Counted from the first letter of the stretch, positions 18,472 to 27,592 are shown. The stretch: DNA of 64,000 nt from Roseomonas haemaphysalidis (GCF_017355405.1 NZ_CP061177.1:62001-126000); one strand, 5' to 3'. Notes: generated from the letters alone by a model not told the origin. Made by a program: numbers and translations.

Positions 18472-18677
18472 AAGGTCGGGGGAAAGAATTCCCTCGAGCT
18501 CCCATCTTCATTTTATCTGTTTTCGCGAAACGCTGGGCGGGCAGGGTTCGCGCTCCGGTGGATACGGCGACGGTTTTAATAACCATCCCGGGCCGGCGGT
18601 AGCGCCTCCGCCCGCCATCCGGCGCCAAACAGACAGAAAAAAGATGGGGGCTCGGGGGAATTCCTTCCCCCGACCTT
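18472..18677. repeat. paired palindromic element, family B copy 1
   Basis: Left arm 18472-18520 (AAGGTCGGGGGAAAGAATTCCC... then CCCATCTT...TCTG) faces right arm 18634-18677 (CAGAAAAAAGATGGGGG, then GGGGGAATTCCTTCCCCC, then GACCTT). The two arms are inverted copies about 110 bases apart. The element fills the gap between two leftward genes. Confidence 0.75.
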
Positions 18678-19819
18678 CACTCCTCCCGGAAGGGCGACAG
18701 CGTTGCCAGTTCCTGCATGTTCTCTTCCATCGCCGGCCGCTCCTGTTCCAGGAAATCGGCGATCGCGCGACGCAGCCCGCCGTGCTGGATCCAGTGCGCC
18801 GAATAGGTGGGTGCCGGCAGGTAGCCGCGCTGGATCTTGTGCTCGCCCTGGGCGCCGGCCTCGACGCGGGACAGGCCCTGCGCGATGGCGAAGTCGATGG
18901 CCTGGTAATAGCACAGCTCGAAGTGCAGAAAGGGCGAGTCCACCAGCGTGCCCCAGTTGCGGCCGTACAGCGCGTCGCGGCCCATCAGGTTCAGGGCGCC
19001 GGCCACCGGCTCGCCGTCACGCTCGGCCACCATCAGCACCACGCGGTCGCCCAGGCGCTCGCCCAGCAGCGGCCAGAAGCGCGGGGTGAGGTAGGCGCTG
19101 CCCCACTTGCGGTCGACGGTGTTCATGTAGCAGCGATGGAAGGCCTTCCAGTGGCGGCCGGTGATCTCTCTGCCGCGCAGGGCGCGGAAGGACAGGCCGG
19201 CGGACTGGGCATCACGCCGCTCGCGCCGGATGCTTTTGCGCTTGCGGGAAGACAGCGCGTTCAGAAAGCCGTCGAAGTCGGCGTAGCCCTGGTTGTGCCA
19301 GTGGAACTGGGTGCCGAGGCGCTGCAGCCAGCCGGCCTCGCCCAGCGCCCGCCATTCCGGCTCGGTGCAGAAGGTGACGTGGCAGGAGGACAGGCCGAGC
19401 TCCTCCGTCGCCTGCGCCAGGGCACCGGCCAGGGCGGCCACCGGCAGGCCGTCGCGCACCAGCAGGCGGGGGCCGGGCACCGGGCTGAAGGGGGAGGCCA
19501 CCTGCAGCTTGGGGTAGTACTTGCCGCCGGCACGCTCGAAGGCATTGGCCCAGGCGTGGTCGAAGACGTATTCGCCGTAGGAATGGCTCTTGGCATAGGC
19601 GGGGGCGACGCCGAGCAGCCGGCCACCGGCGTCGCGCAGCGCGGCGTGCTGTGGCAGCCAGCCGGTGCGGGCGCTGGCGGAGCCGGATTCCTCCAGCGCC
19701 ATCAGAAAGGCGTGGCTGACGAAAGGGTTGTCGTCGCCGGCGCAGGCGTCCCACTCCGCCGCCGGGATTTCCGCGATGGCGGGGTGCAGGCGCAGCGTCA
19801 GTTCGGTCTGCTGGTCCAT
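18677..19819 (-). CDS. DUF482 / COG3146 GNAT-fold protein
   Basis: A 380-residue protein of the family once labelled peptidogalycan biosynthesis (DUF482), with a double GNAT/FemAB-like fold. Recognisable blocks are NPFVSHAFLMALEESG near residue 30, AKSHSYGEYVFDHAWA, SRKRKSIRRER near the middle and YNRGYLPAPTYS-like GEHKIQRGYLPAPT near the C-terminus. ATG 19819 is chosen because GGAGGGG sits eight bases upstream; ATG 19834 is in frame. Such proteins are thought to transfer an acyl or aminoacyl group, but the substrate is unknown. Confidence 0.8.
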   Translation of the reverse strand: MDQQTELTLRLHPAIAEIPAAEWDACAGDDNPFVSHAFLMALEESGSASARTGWLPQHAALRDAGGRLLGVAPAYAKSHSYGEYVFDHAWANAFERAGGKYYPKLQVASPFSPVPGPRLLVRDGLPVAALAGALAQATEELGLSSCHVTFCTEPEWRALGEAGWLQRLGTQFHWHNQGYADFDGFLNALSSRKRKSIRRERRDAQSAGLSFRALRGREITGRHWKAFHRCYMNTVDRKWGSAYLTPRFWPLLGERLGDRVVLMVAERDGEPVAGALNLMGRDALYGRNWGTLVDSPFLHFELCYYQAIDFAIAQGLSRVEAGAQGEHKIQRGYLPAPTYSAHWIQHGGLRRAIADFLEQERPAMEENMQELATLSPFREE

Positions 19820-19873
19820 CGCGTGCCCCTCCATGCTTCTCGCATCAGCGATATGGCATCGGAGAGGCGTCTG

Positions 19874-20824
19874 TCACCGGTTGCCGGGCGGGCGGCAGGC
19901 CAGCGCGGTGGCGGCCCCGAGCCGCATCATGCGCCGCGCGGCCACCGTGGCGCCGGCCGCGCCGCCGGCCAGCTTGGCGAAATGGCCCTCGAACACCTGC
20001 TCGGCGCCCGCCTGGGCCACCATCTCGACCCCCGCGGTCAGGCCCGCCGAATAGCCCAGGCGCTTCAGCAGCCGCCACAGCATGGCGGTGCCGGGGCGCA
20101 GCCCGTGCAGCGCCGCCACCTGGCGCATCAGCCGCAGCCCCATCAGCGCCATCGCCGCCGCGTCCAGCGCGGGCGACGGCACGATGGCCGTGACCACGAA
20201 GACCTGACGGGCCGATTGCCAGCCCAGCGCGCGGGTGCGGGCATCCAGCAGCGGCAGCAGGGTGGTGGTCATCAGGCCGCGCGCCTCGTCCAGCGTGGTG
20301 GCGCGCAGCATCTGCGCGGCGGCGGGCGCGGCTTCCGGCAGGCGGCGGGCGATGTCCTGCGCCCACTGGCCCAGCGCCGCGGGCGGCGCGGCGGAGCCGG
20401 GCGTGGTGCGCAGCGCCAGGGCCAGCTCGTCCAGCGCCTTGAGCCGCCGCAGCGCGTGCCATTCGCGCCCCAGCGCCAGGGCCACGGCGCCGGTGGCGCC
20501 AACCCCCAGCGCCGCCCCCAGCCAGCCCAGCACGGGCGAGGTGGCGAACAGGTCGCGCAGCATCAGTGCCAGCCCGAGGCCGAAGGTGCCGAACACCAGC
20601 AGCCCCACCGCGCCCGCCATCAGGCCCAGCGCGCCGAACCAGGACGGCGGCTTTTCGCCCGGCAGGTCGAGCACGGCGGGCACGCCGTGCTCGATCGGGC
20701 CGCCCAGATCGAGGTTCAGCAATTCGGGGCCGAGGTCGGGCGGCGGCTCGGCGGTGCGGGTGGGGCGGGCAGCAGCGGCGGCGGGCGCGGGGTCGTCGGC
20801 CCAGCCGGGGGTGTTCGAAGTCAC
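19874..20824 (-). CDS. ycjF: YcjF family membrane protein
   Basis: A 316-residue protein of the YcjF / TIGR01620 (DUF697) family: a Pro/Ala-rich N-terminus, two membrane spans at about 60-110, and a C-terminal DUF697 region with a further hydrophobic part. The start is GTG 20824, and GTGA overlaps the stop of ycjX. In Enterobacteria ycjX and ycjF sit at the end of the phage shock protein operon; here they stand together without psp genes in view. The biochemical role is not established. Confidence 0.85.
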   Translation of the reverse strand: MTSNTPGWADDPAPAAAAARPTRTAEPPPDLGPELLNLDLGGPIEHGVPAVLDLPGEKPPSWFGALGLMAGAVGLLVFGTFGLGLALMLRDLFATSPVLGWLGAALGVGATGAVALALGREWHALRRLKALDELALALRTTPGSAAPPAALGQWAQDIARRLPEAAPAAAQMLRATTLDEARGLMTTTLLPLLDARTRALGWQSARQVFVVTAIVPSPALDAAAMALMGLRLMRQVAALHGLRPGTAMLWRLLKRLGYSAGLTAGVEMVAQAGAEQVFEGHFAKLAGGAAGATVAARRMMRLGAATALACRPPGNR

Positions 20825-22230
20825 AGCGCATCCTCCAGCAGCCAGGCGAGCAGGGTGTCGAGGCCGAGATGCGGCAGCCCGTCCCGCCCATCGGGGTCGA
20901 TCAAAGGCGGCCGCAGGGCCGGCAGCTCGAAAAACGGGCGGGACCAGAAGGCATCGCCCGGCGGCGGCGGGGTGGTGGGAATGTGGCCGGGGCGGAAGGG
21001 GCGGCGCCGCTCCTCGCCCAGCGGCACGCCCAGCACCACCGGCAGCCCGTCATGCTCCGCGTCCTCCGTGCAACGCAGGGCGGCCAGCGCGCGGTGGCTG
21101 GTTTCCCGCCGCGACGGGCCGCCCTGCGCCAGCATGCCCGCGAACAGGCTTTCCAGCGCCGGGCGCTGCGCCGCGGGCACGTGGTCGGCCTTGGACGCCA
21201 CGAAGCCCACCCGCTTCAACGTGTTCAGCCCCAGCCAGCGGGACCGGGCGCGCGCGTCATAGGCGGCGGCGATCTGCGCCACGGCGTGGCGCGTGTCCTC
21301 GAAGGCCCCCTGCCCGGCCCAAAGCGCGCCCAGCACGTCCACCAGCACCACCTGCCGGTCGAAGCGCGCGAACCAGGGGTCGAAGAAATTGGCCCGCATG
21401 TCATCGCGATACGCCACGAAGCGGCGGGACAGGAGGTCGCGCAGGCTGCCGGACGCACCCGTGCCCTCCCCCGGCAGCGGGAAGAACCACATCATCGGGC
21501 TTTCGCCGCGCGGGCCGGGGCGCAGAAAGCGGCCCGGCTGCAGCCAGCGCAGCCCGAAGCGGTCCCGCGCCTGTTCCAGCATCGCGAGATACAGGCGGTA
21601 GCCGCGCCGGGCCACGGCCTCGTCCGCCACGGCGTTGGGGTCCAGCGCGGACACAAAGGCCAGGAACTCAGCCGAAACCGCATCGCGCGGCGGGGCGCGC
21701 AAGAGGTCCAGCGTTTCCCGCGACCAGCTCGCAAAGTCATGGTCCAGCAGCGGCAGGTCGAGCAGCCATTCGCCGGGGTAGTCCAGCAGGTCCAGCCGGA
21801 TGCGGCGCGGGCCCAGCAGCCGCGCCGGGCCGCTGCGCGCCAGCTCCAAGGTCAGGCTGGCGCTAGCCAGGTCGCTGGTGCGCGGCGGCCAGTGCGGCGT
21901 GGCGCCGGCGAGGTCGCGGATCTTGTCGGCGGCGTCGAACCAGTCCAGCGCCTGGGTGCCGGCGGGCTCCAGCCGCACGCCCAGCAGCGCCGTCCCCTGC
22001 CGCTCCAACTGCGCGGAAAGCGCCGGCAACACCGGCCGGCCGCGCCCCAGCGCCAGCAGATTGGCGATCAGCGAGGTGATGAACACCGTCTTGCCGGAAC
22101 GGCTGAGGCCGGTGATGGCGACGCGCAGCGTGGTCTCGTTCACCATGCGCTCGGCCTCGTCGGCCAGCTCGCTGACGGCGTTGAAGGTGCCGCCGATCAA
22201 CGCCTCGCCCATCCGGAACAGACCCGACAA
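20821..22230 (-). CDS. ycjX: YcjX family P-loop ATPase/GTPase
   Basis: A 469-residue protein of the YcjX (DUF463) family, predicted P-loop NTPase. The Walker A motif GLSRSGKT lies at residues 41-48 after RVAIT, and the DYPGEWLLDLPLL block matches the family's second conserved region. It precedes ycjF with a 4-base overlap, the order found across Proteobacteria. It is associated with membrane stress in organisms with Psp, but that is context, not proof of function. Confidence 0.9.
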   Translation of the reverse strand: MSGLFRMGEALIGGTFNAVSELADEAERMVNETTLRVAITGLSRSGKTVFITSLIANLLALGRGRPVLPALSAQLERQGTALLGVRLEPAGTQALDWFDAADKIRDLAGATPHWPPRTSDLASASLTLELARSGPARLLGPRRIRLDLLDYPGEWLLDLPLLDHDFASWSRETLDLLRAPPRDAVSAEFLAFVSALDPNAVADEAVARRGYRLYLAMLEQARDRFGLRWLQPGRFLRPGPRGESPMMWFFPLPGEGTGASGSLRDLLSRRFVAYRDDMRANFFDPWFARFDRQVVLVDVLGALWAGQGAFEDTRHAVAQIAAAYDARARSRWLGLNTLKRVGFVASKADHVPAAQRPALESLFAGMLAQGGPSRRETSHRALAALRCTEDAEHDGLPVVLGVPLGEERRRPFRPGHIPTTPPPPGDAFWSRPFFELPALRPPLIDPDGRDGLPHLGLDTLLAWLLEDAL

Positions 22231-22287
22231 TCGCTGCGCCCCCTATTGTGCCGCTGGCGGGATGTGGCGCTGGCGAGGGGGGCGGAG

Positions 22288-22445
22288 AAGGTCAGGGGAA
22301 TGAATTCCCCTGAGACCCCTTCTTTTTTCTGTCCTGTTTGCGGTCGTGGCCGCTTCGACCTCAGTACCCCGCCGAAACGGCCGGTCGGGTTAGGAAAATC
22401 AGAAAAAAGATGGGGGCCCGGGGGAATTCTTTCCCCCGGCCTTCC
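22288..22445. repeat. paired palindromic element, family B copy 2
   Basis: Left arm AAGGTCAGGGGAATGAATTCCCCTGA followed by CCCCTTCTTTTTTCTG (22288-22334); right arm CAGAAAAAAGATGGGGG, GGGGGAATTCTTTCCCCC, GGCCTTCC (22400-22445). The roughly 65-base spacer holds another imperfect inverted repeat (GTGGCCGCTTC versus CCGAAACGGCC). This is one of the clearest copies. Confidence 0.8.
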
Positions 22446-22447
22446 TG

Positions 22448-22744
22448 TTACGCGCGCAGGTTGGTCTCCACCAGCACCGTCTCGGCGCTGAACTCCGCCC
22501 GGTGCTCCACCCCCGCCGGGAAGTGGAAGACGCTGCCGGGGCCGAAGGACTGCTCGCCCTGGTCGGTCCAGAGCGTGCCGGCGCCCGAGATCACCTGCAC
22601 GAATTGCTCGTGCGGGTGGCTGTGGCGCTGGCCCTGGGTGCCGGCGGGGATGCGGACCATCACAAGATCAGCGCTGGCCCCCGCCAGCAGGCGCTTGGCC
22701 CCGGCCTCGGGCACCTCGTCCCAGTGCTGGCAGAAGCGGGTCAC
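22448..22744 (-). CDS. small cupin-domain protein
   Basis: A 98-residue single cupin. The metal-binding motif 1 HSHPHEQ and the motif 2 GSVFHFPAGVEHRAE are both visible, and the strand order fits a double-stranded beta-helix. I chose GTG 22744, which overlaps the stop of the GST gene (GTGA), instead of the longer frame from 22789. Small cupins of this type bind a divalent metal and may sense or modify a small molecule; no specific role can be given. It ends next to a paired palindromic element. Confidence 0.75.
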   Translation of the reverse strand: MTRFCQHWDEVPEAGAKRLLAGASADLVMVRIPAGTQGQRHSHPHEQFVQVISGAGTLWTDQGEQSFGPGSVFHFPAGVEHRAEFSAETVLVETNLRA

Positions 22745-23367
22745 GGCTGCGTGGCGGTGAAGCTGGGGCGGGTGGACAGGCGCTCCCACCAGTCGGAGAC
22801 ACCGGGCAGCGCCAGGAAGTCGTCGCGATGCGGGGTCATGGCGACATAGGCGAAGATGGGGGCGAGGTAGAGGTCGGCGAGCGTCAGTTCGGGGCCGGCG
22901 AGGTAGGCGTCGGCGCCGCGCAGGCGCATCAGCTCGGCCAGCACCTTGCGGCCCTGGTCGAGCGCGGCGTGGTGCGCGGCATGGTCCTGGCCGCCAATGA
23001 AATCCGGGAACAGGTGGTAGGCGGCGACGCCGACCAGCGGGCCGTAGCCGTAGGAGTCGATGATGGCGGTGGCCATGTCCATCCGCGCGCGGGCCCGCGG
23101 CTCGGCGGGCACCAGGGACGTGCCGGGCAGGATGGCGTCCAGATAGGGCGCGATGGCGGAGGTCTCGATCAGGTGGAAGCCGTCCACCTCGACCACGGGC
23201 ACCTTGCCGAAGGGGTGGCGGCGCAGGTGCTCGGGCTGCTTCGGCTCGCCCTTCAGCACGTCGACGGGCACCTGGGTGTAGTCGGTGACTCCCTTCTCGG
23301 CCAGCAGCATGCGGACCGTGCGGACATAGGTGGAGCCGTTGAAGCCCCAGAGGGTGATGGCGGGCAT
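22741..23367 (-). CDS. glutathione S-transferase family protein
   Basis: A 208-residue cytosolic GST: a thioredoxin-like N-terminal domain (residues 1-80) with the cis-Pro in FGKVPVVEVDG and ETSAIAPYL glutathione contact, then an all-helical C-terminal domain with the TLADLYLAPIFAY N-capping motif. It could detoxify electrophiles with glutathione; the opening WGFNGSTYVRTVR places the potential catalytic Ser or Thr near residue 12. It lies downstream of the RidA and GNAT genes and overlaps the cupin gene. Confidence 0.9.
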   Translation of the reverse strand: MPAITLWGFNGSTYVRTVRMLLAEKGVTDYTQVPVDVLKGEPKQPEHLRRHPFGKVPVVEVDGFHLIETSAIAPYLDAILPGTSLVPAEPRARARMDMATAIIDSYGYGPLVGVAAYHLFPDFIGGQDHAAHHAALDQGRKVLAELMRLRGADAYLAGPELTLADLYLAPIFAYVAMTPHRDDFLALPGVSDWWERLSTRPSFTATQP

Positions 23368-23424
23368 GGCGTGACGTCCTGATGTTGCCGGCTCAACGCC
23401 GCCGGGGGCGGCGTGGATGCGGCG

Positions 23425-23841
23425 TCAGAACCGTTTGCGGTAGTAGTACTTGGCCATGCCGGGGGCCGGGTAATCCTCCAGCGCGCCGAAACGGCTGTAG
23501 CCCTGCTTCTCATAGAAGCCGGGCGCCTGGAAGCTGTTGGTGTCGAGATAGGCACCGATGCAGCCGCGCGCGGCGGCCTCCGCCTCGGCCGCGGCCAGCA
23601 GGCGGGTGCCGAGGCCGGTGCCGCGGCGATGCTCGGGGATAAAGAAGTTCTCCACGAACAGCCAGCCGTAGCGGGTGCGGCCGGACAGCCCGCCTTCCAC
23701 CACGCCGGCGGAATCGCGCAGCAGCAGTTGCAGCGAACGGCTGTTGGCGGGGCCGGCGAAGCGCTCGTTGAAGGCCAGCAGGTGGCGCAGGATGGCGGCG
23801 TCGGCCGCCGCGTCATCCTCCGCCCGCTCGAATTCGGACAT
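23425..23841 (-). CDS. GNAT family N-acetyltransferase
   Basis: A 138-residue GNAT acetyltransferase. The acetyl-CoA binding region HRRGTGLGTRLL (Q/RxxGxG/A type) and the C-terminal APGFYEKQGYSRFG strand are evident. ATG 23841 shares one base with the stop of the RidA gene (TGATG), so translation is coupled. Related small acetyltransferases modify amines or antibiotics, but the substrate is open. Confidence 0.85.
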   Translation of the reverse strand: MSEFERAEDDAAADAAILRHLLAFNERFAGPANSRSLQLLLRDSAGVVEGGLSGRTRYGWLFVENFFIPEHRRGTGLGTRLLAAAEAEAAARGCIGAYLDTNSFQAPGFYEKQGYSRFGALEDYPAPGMAKYYYRKRF

Positions 23842-24308
23842 CAGGCGATCTCGAACATGCCTTCGACCTCGACCGCCGCATCGCCCGGCAGCGAGGGGAC
23901 GCCGATGGTGGAGCGGGCATGGCGCCCGGCCTCGCCGAAGATCTCCACCGCCAGGTCGGAAGCGCCGTTCATCACCTGCGCGTGCTGCGTGAACTCCGGC
24001 CCGGCGGCGATGAAGCCGCCCAGCCGCACCACGCGCTTGACGCGGTCCAGGTCGCCCACCGCGGCCTTCACCTGCGCCACCACGTTGACCAGGCACATGC
24101 GCGCGGCGGCGCGGGCGTCATCCAGCGACACGCCGGCACCGACCTTGCCGGTGAACAGGATCTTGCCGTCCTGCAGCGGGATCTGGCCGGACACCACCAG
24201 CACGCCGGGCCCGGCGAAGTTGAAGCCCACGTAGTTGGCAATCGGCGCCGCCGGCGCGGGCAGCACGATGCCGAGCGCGGCGAGGCGCCCTTCGACGGTT
24301 CCGGTCAT
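23841..24308 (-). CDS. RidA family protein (YjgF/L-PSP-like)
   Basis: A 155-residue member of the RidA/YER057c/UK114 superfamily, close to the subgroup that begins with a VEGRLAALGIVLP helix and contains NYVGFNFAGPGVLVVSGQIP. Archetypal RidA deaminates reactive 2-aminoacrylate, while several subgroups do not. ATG 24308 is used since the longer frame has no support. It is 26 bases after the TSCPD-domain gene and is coupled to the GNAT gene. Confidence 0.88.
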   Translation of the reverse strand: MTGTVEGRLAALGIVLPAPAAPIANYVGFNFAGPGVLVVSGQIPLQDGKILFTGKVGAGVSLDDARAAARMCLVNVVAQVKAAVGDLDRVKRVVRLGGFIAAGPEFTQHAQVMNGASDLAVEIFGEAGRHARSTIGVPSLPGDAAVEVEGMFEIA

Positions 24309-24334
24309 GCGGGAAGGCTCCTGGGGAAAAGGGA

Positions 24335-25864
24335 TCAGCCGACCAGCCGCAGCCCGCCGCGCCGGGCGGCGGGGCTGGGGCGCGCGGGCAGGTCCAGCGG
24401 CAGCAGGGGTGCGGACACGGGGGCGGCGGGGGCGGCATCGCCCAGGCAGTCCTCGGCCGAGGGCTCGGGCCACAAGGTGGCGGCGCCGTCCAGGTAGCTC
24501 AGCGCCAGGCGGCGGAAGGCCCAGTCCAGCACGGAGGTGGCGCGGCGGATCTCGGGATCGCCTTCCACGGTGCCGGCGGGGCCGCCGCGCGAATGCGCCA
24601 CGGCGCCCACATAGTCCGCCAGCGGCATGCCGCGCGCGAGGCCGAGATTGACCACCGCCACGAAGCTGTCCAGCAGCCCGCGAAAGGCGGCGCCGTCGCG
24701 CGCCATGGCCAGGCCGATGGCGGCGGGCTGGCCGTCGGCGGCTTCCGTGGCGGTCAGGGTCACGCGGTGGCCGGCCAGCGTCACGCGCCAGGACTGCGCG
24801 CGGCCGGGCGCCGGGCGCGGCGGCGGCAGGGGGCGGGCGGGCTGCGGTGCCGCGGGAGCCGCCGGCACGCCGGCATGCAGGTAGGGCCGCACGGCGGCTT
24901 CCATGCTGGCGCGGGCGGCGGCGGGCACGGGGGCCAGCAGCGCGGCGGCGCCGGGGCCGTGCAAGGCGATGGCGCGGGCGCAGGCACGGGTCGGCCGCTC
25001 CACCGCGCGGCCGTCCTGGTACACAAAGCGGGTGGCGCCGGGCGCCGGGGCCAGGCCGCCGGTTTCGGCGCCCAACAGCGCCTCGGCCGCATCGGGCGCG
25101 GTCAGCATCAACAGCCCCGTGTGGCGCAGCCCGCCGCAGCGGGACGCGGCTTCCAGCGCCGCGCGGGCGGCGGCGGCGAGCCCCGGCACGGCGCAGCCGG
25201 CGGGGGGCGCGGGCCAGAACAGGCAGGCGGATTCGCGCGCGCCCTGGCGCAGCGCCAGCCGGGCGCTGGCCTGCTCGGCCGCGCCGCGGAACAGCGCCGT
25301 GAGGCAGGCGGCCGCATCGCGCCCGGACGGCTGGTCGTAGGGCAGGCCAAGCGCCGCCAGCCAGCCGGACAGGTCGGCGAAGCCGAGTCGCAGCGCCGCC
25401 GCCTTGCCGCCCGTCAGCACCTCCAGCGCCTGCACGCCGGTGTCCACGGCGGCCACAAAGGCCGCGATGTCGAAGCCCCCGGCGTCATCCACGAAGGCCG
25501 GCAGGTTGAGCACGAAGCGCGGCTCGGCCCGCGGCTCGCCGCGCCCGCCGGTCAGCCAGGTGGCGGCGCCGGGGCTGCCCCGGCGGGCCAGCAGCAGGGC
25601 ATGCAGCGCTTCCCGCAGGGCGGCCGAGTCGGCCAGCAATCCCAGGGCCTCGCCGCGCTGGCCGAGCTGCGCGATCCAGGTTTCCGCGAGCGCCGGCAGC
25701 GCGGCGGCGGCGTTGCCCGGGGCCAGGGCCGCCACGGCGCCGGCGGCCTCGTCTTCCCAGGCGGCGGGGATCGCGACCATGCGCGCGCCGGCATCCGGGT
25801 CGGCCTGCGCCCGCATGCGCCGCAGCGCGATTCCAGCCCAGACGCTGTCAGCCTTGTGTGCCAT
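24335..25864 (-). CDS. TSCPD-domain protein related to B12-dependent ribonucleotide reductase
   Basis: A 509-residue protein. The C-terminal part (about residues 370-470) fits a TSCPD domain, with WRVTLAGHRVTLTATE, RGLLDSFVAVVNLGLARGMPLADYV and a closing LDWAFRRLALSYL. Such domains lie at the end of adenosylcobalamin-dependent ribonucleotide reductases (NrdJ) and as separate proteins in alphaproteobacteria. The Ala-rich N-terminal 360 residues begin with a VWAGIALRRMRA segment like other members of that separate group. Function not known; ATG 25864 is the probable start. Confidence 0.6.
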   Translation of the reverse strand: MAHKADSVWAGIALRRMRAQADPDAGARMVAIPAAWEDEAAGAVAALAPGNAAAALPALAETWIAQLGQRGEALGLLADSAALREALHALLLARRGSPGAATWLTGGRGEPRAEPRFVLNLPAFVDDAGGFDIAAFVAAVDTGVQALEVLTGGKAAALRLGFADLSGWLAALGLPYDQPSGRDAAACLTALFRGAAEQASARLALRQGARESACLFWPAPPAGCAVPGLAAAARAALEAASRCGGLRHTGLLMLTAPDAAEALLGAETGGLAPAPGATRFVYQDGRAVERPTRACARAIALHGPGAAALLAPVPAAARASMEAAVRPYLHAGVPAAPAAPQPARPLPPPRPAPGRAQSWRVTLAGHRVTLTATEAADGQPAAIGLAMARDGAAFRGLLDSFVAVVNLGLARGMPLADYVGAVAHSRGGPAGTVEGDPEIRRATSVLDWAFRRLALSYLDGAATLWPEPSAEDCLGDAAPAAPVSAPLLPLDLPARPSPAARRGGLRLVG

Positions 25865-26044
25865 GCCGGCATGGTATGATGCCCGGCCCCGGGGCGGAAG
25901 CCGTATCGGGTGGCAAATGCGACTCCCGCCCCCTAGATGTGGTGCGGCCCACCCCCGGCCTTTCGCGCGGCGCCCGCATGTGCGAAGGAAGCGCCGATCC
26001 GTCCCTACCACGCCCCCCCAGGGATACCGAGGAACCGCCGCGTC

Positions 26045-26431
26045 ATGTCCTTTCTGCACCGGCTGACCACTGGCTTCGCCGTCAGCGAGATCGGCACCGA
26101 CCGCTTCGGCAACACCTACTACGAGAGCAAGAAGCTGTGGCTGAACTACGGCCGCACGCGCCGCTACGTGATCTATGCCGGGGCGCCGGACCCGACCATG
26201 GTGCCGCCCGAGTGGCATTCCTGGCTGCACCACGTGACGGCCGAGCCGCTGTCGGAAACCAAGCGCTACCCCTGGCAGCAGGAGCACCAGCCCAACCTGA
26301 CCGGCACCGCGCGCGCCTACCGCCCCAGCGGGCATGACTACGCGGGCGGCCAGCGGCAGGTGACCACGGGCGACTACCAGGCCTGGACGCCGGACGGCGC
26401 CGCGCAGCAGACGGGGAGCGCGGGGTCCTGA
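26045..26431 (+). CDS. NDUFA12-like NADH:ubiquinone oxidoreductase accessory subunit
   Basis: A 128-residue protein of the NDUFA12 family (17.2-kDa complex I subunit, NuoX-like in alphaproteobacteria). Diagnostic stretches are VGxDRFGNxYYE-like EIGTDRFGNTYYESKK, GRTRRYVIYAG and PPEWHSWLHH. It is an accessory subunit at the junction of the peripheral and membrane arms. ATG 26045 is preferred to 25937. The gene lies just ahead of mlaD and a DUF2155 gene, a cluster conserved in this class of bacteria. Confidence 0.93.
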   Translation: MSFLHRLTTGFAVSEIGTDRFGNTYYESKKLWLNYGRTRRYVIYAGAPDPTMVPPEWHSWLHHVTAEPLSETKRYPWQQEHQPNLTGTARAYRPSGHDYAGGQRQVTTGDYQAWTPDGAAQQTGSAGS

Positions 26432-26439
26432 GCGCCGCC

Positions 26440-26985
26440 ATGCAGCGCCGCAGCCTGGCGGAGGTGCTGACCGGCGCCGTGATCCTGCTGCTCGCCATCG
26501 GGTTTCTGGCCTATGCGGTGGTCAATTCCGGCCGCTCGCTGGCCGGCGGCGGCAGCATCGTGCTGTCCGCCAAGTTCGACCGGATCGATGGCCTGTCGCA
26601 GGGGGCGGACGTGCGCATCGGCGGCGTCAAGGTCGGCAGCGTGCTGGACCAGCGGATCGACCCCACCTCCTTTCTGGCGGTGCTGCGGCTGCAGGTGTCG
26701 GACGACCTGAAGCTGCCCACCGACACCTCGGCCGAGATCGCCTCGGAAAGCCTGCTGGGCGGCAAGTATGTGGCGCTGGTGCCGGGCGGCGCGGACAAGG
26801 TGCTGGCCAATGGCGACAGCATCACCATCACGCAGTCCGCCGTCAGCCTGGAAGCGCTGCTGGGCCGCTTCATCTTTTCCGTCACGGAGCTGACCGCCAA
26901 GCAGGGCGACGAGTCGCAGCAGAACGGCGGCAACACCCCTGCCCCCGCCACGCCCGCCCCCGCCGCCCGGGCGCCCGCGCCGTGA
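26440..26985 (+). CDS. mlaD: MlaD-type MCE domain protein
   Basis: A 181-residue inner-membrane-anchored, periplasmic MCE-domain protein. One span at about residues 9-28 is followed by the MCE domain (about 38-115) with FDRIDGLSQGADVRIGGVKVG, and a Pro/Ala-rich tail. MlaD is the substrate-binding hexamer of the phospholipid transporter MlaFEDB that maintains outer-membrane asymmetry. The mlaE and mlaF genes are not in this window. It overlaps the next gene by GTGA. Confidence 0.9.
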   Translation: MQRRSLAEVLTGAVILLLAIGFLAYAVVNSGRSLAGGGSIVLSAKFDRIDGLSQGADVRIGGVKVGSVLDQRIDPTSFLAVLRLQVSDDLKLPTDTSAEIASESLLGGKYVALVPGGADKVLANGDSITITQSAVSLEALLGRFIFSVTELTAKQGDESQQNGGNTPAPATPAPAARAPAP

Positions 26986-27206
26986 GCCTGGCGCCGCCGG
27001 AGCTGTGGCCGGGCGCCGACGGGCAGCCGGTGGCCTGCCGCGAGAAGCTGAAGATGCTGGCCGAAAACCACGCCGAGGCCATCCAGTCGCTGCGCGACAT
27101 CTTCGAGGACGCGGTGCTGATGGGCGTGGACGAGGCAGCCATGCGCCGCATCCTGGCGGATCTGGTGCAGCACCTGCCCAGCCCGAAGCGCGGCGGCGCC
27201 GCATGA
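26982..27206 (+). CDS. small conserved protein of unknown function
   Basis: A 74-residue, mostly helical protein, with a VACREKLKML opening block, a DIFEDAVLMGVDEAAMRRIL helix and a basic tail. The start is GTG 26982, overlapping the stop of mlaD, and the TGA overlaps the ATG of the DUF2155 gene, so three genes are translationally coupled. Similar short proteins occur at this place in other alphaproteobacteria, as far as I recall. No function is known. Confidence 0.7.
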   Translation: MSLAPPELWPGADGQPVACREKLKMLAENHAEAIQSLRDIFEDAVLMGVDEAAMRRILADLVQHLPSPKRGGAA

Positions 27207-27586
27207 AGGCCCCGGCACTGGCCCTGCTCGGCCTGCTGGCCGCCCTGCCCGCCCCCAGGCCCGCCCAGGCGCAGCTCGACCCGGGCTGGGAGCCCAAGCG
27301 CGAGGCGCAGCTGCAGGCGCTGGACAAGGTCACCGCCCGCATCACCATCATCAAGGCGCCGGTCAACCAGCCGGTGACCTTTGGCACGCTGCGCGTCACG
27401 GTGCGCGCCTGCAACGCCCGCCCGGCGTCCGAGGTGCCGGACGCCGCCGTCTGGCTGCAGGTGGACGACACCCGCAACGACAGCGGCGGCAAGCCGGTGT
27501 TCCAGGGCTGGATGTTCGCCAATGCCCCCGGCATCGCGATGCTGGAACATCCGGTCTACGACCTCAGAGTGCTGGACTGCCATTGA
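27203..27586 (+). CDS. DUF2155 domain periplasmic protein
   Basis: A 127-residue exported protein: signal peptide (residues about 1-24, ending AQAQ) followed by a DUF2155 domain with LDKVTARI, FGTLRVTVRAC and FQGWMFANAPGIAMLEHPVYDLRVLDC. Two cysteines (in VRAC and VLDC) may form a disulphide. Its place next to NDUFA12 and mlaD is typical of alphaproteobacteria. Its function has not been established. Confidence 0.85.
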   Translation: MKAPALALLGLLAALPAPRPAQAQLDPGWEPKREAQLQALDKVTARITIIKAPVNQPVTFGTLRVTVRACNARPASEVPDAAVWLQVDDTRNDSGGKPVFQGWMFANAPGIAMLEHPVYDLRVLDCH

Positions 27587-27592
27587 GCCGAT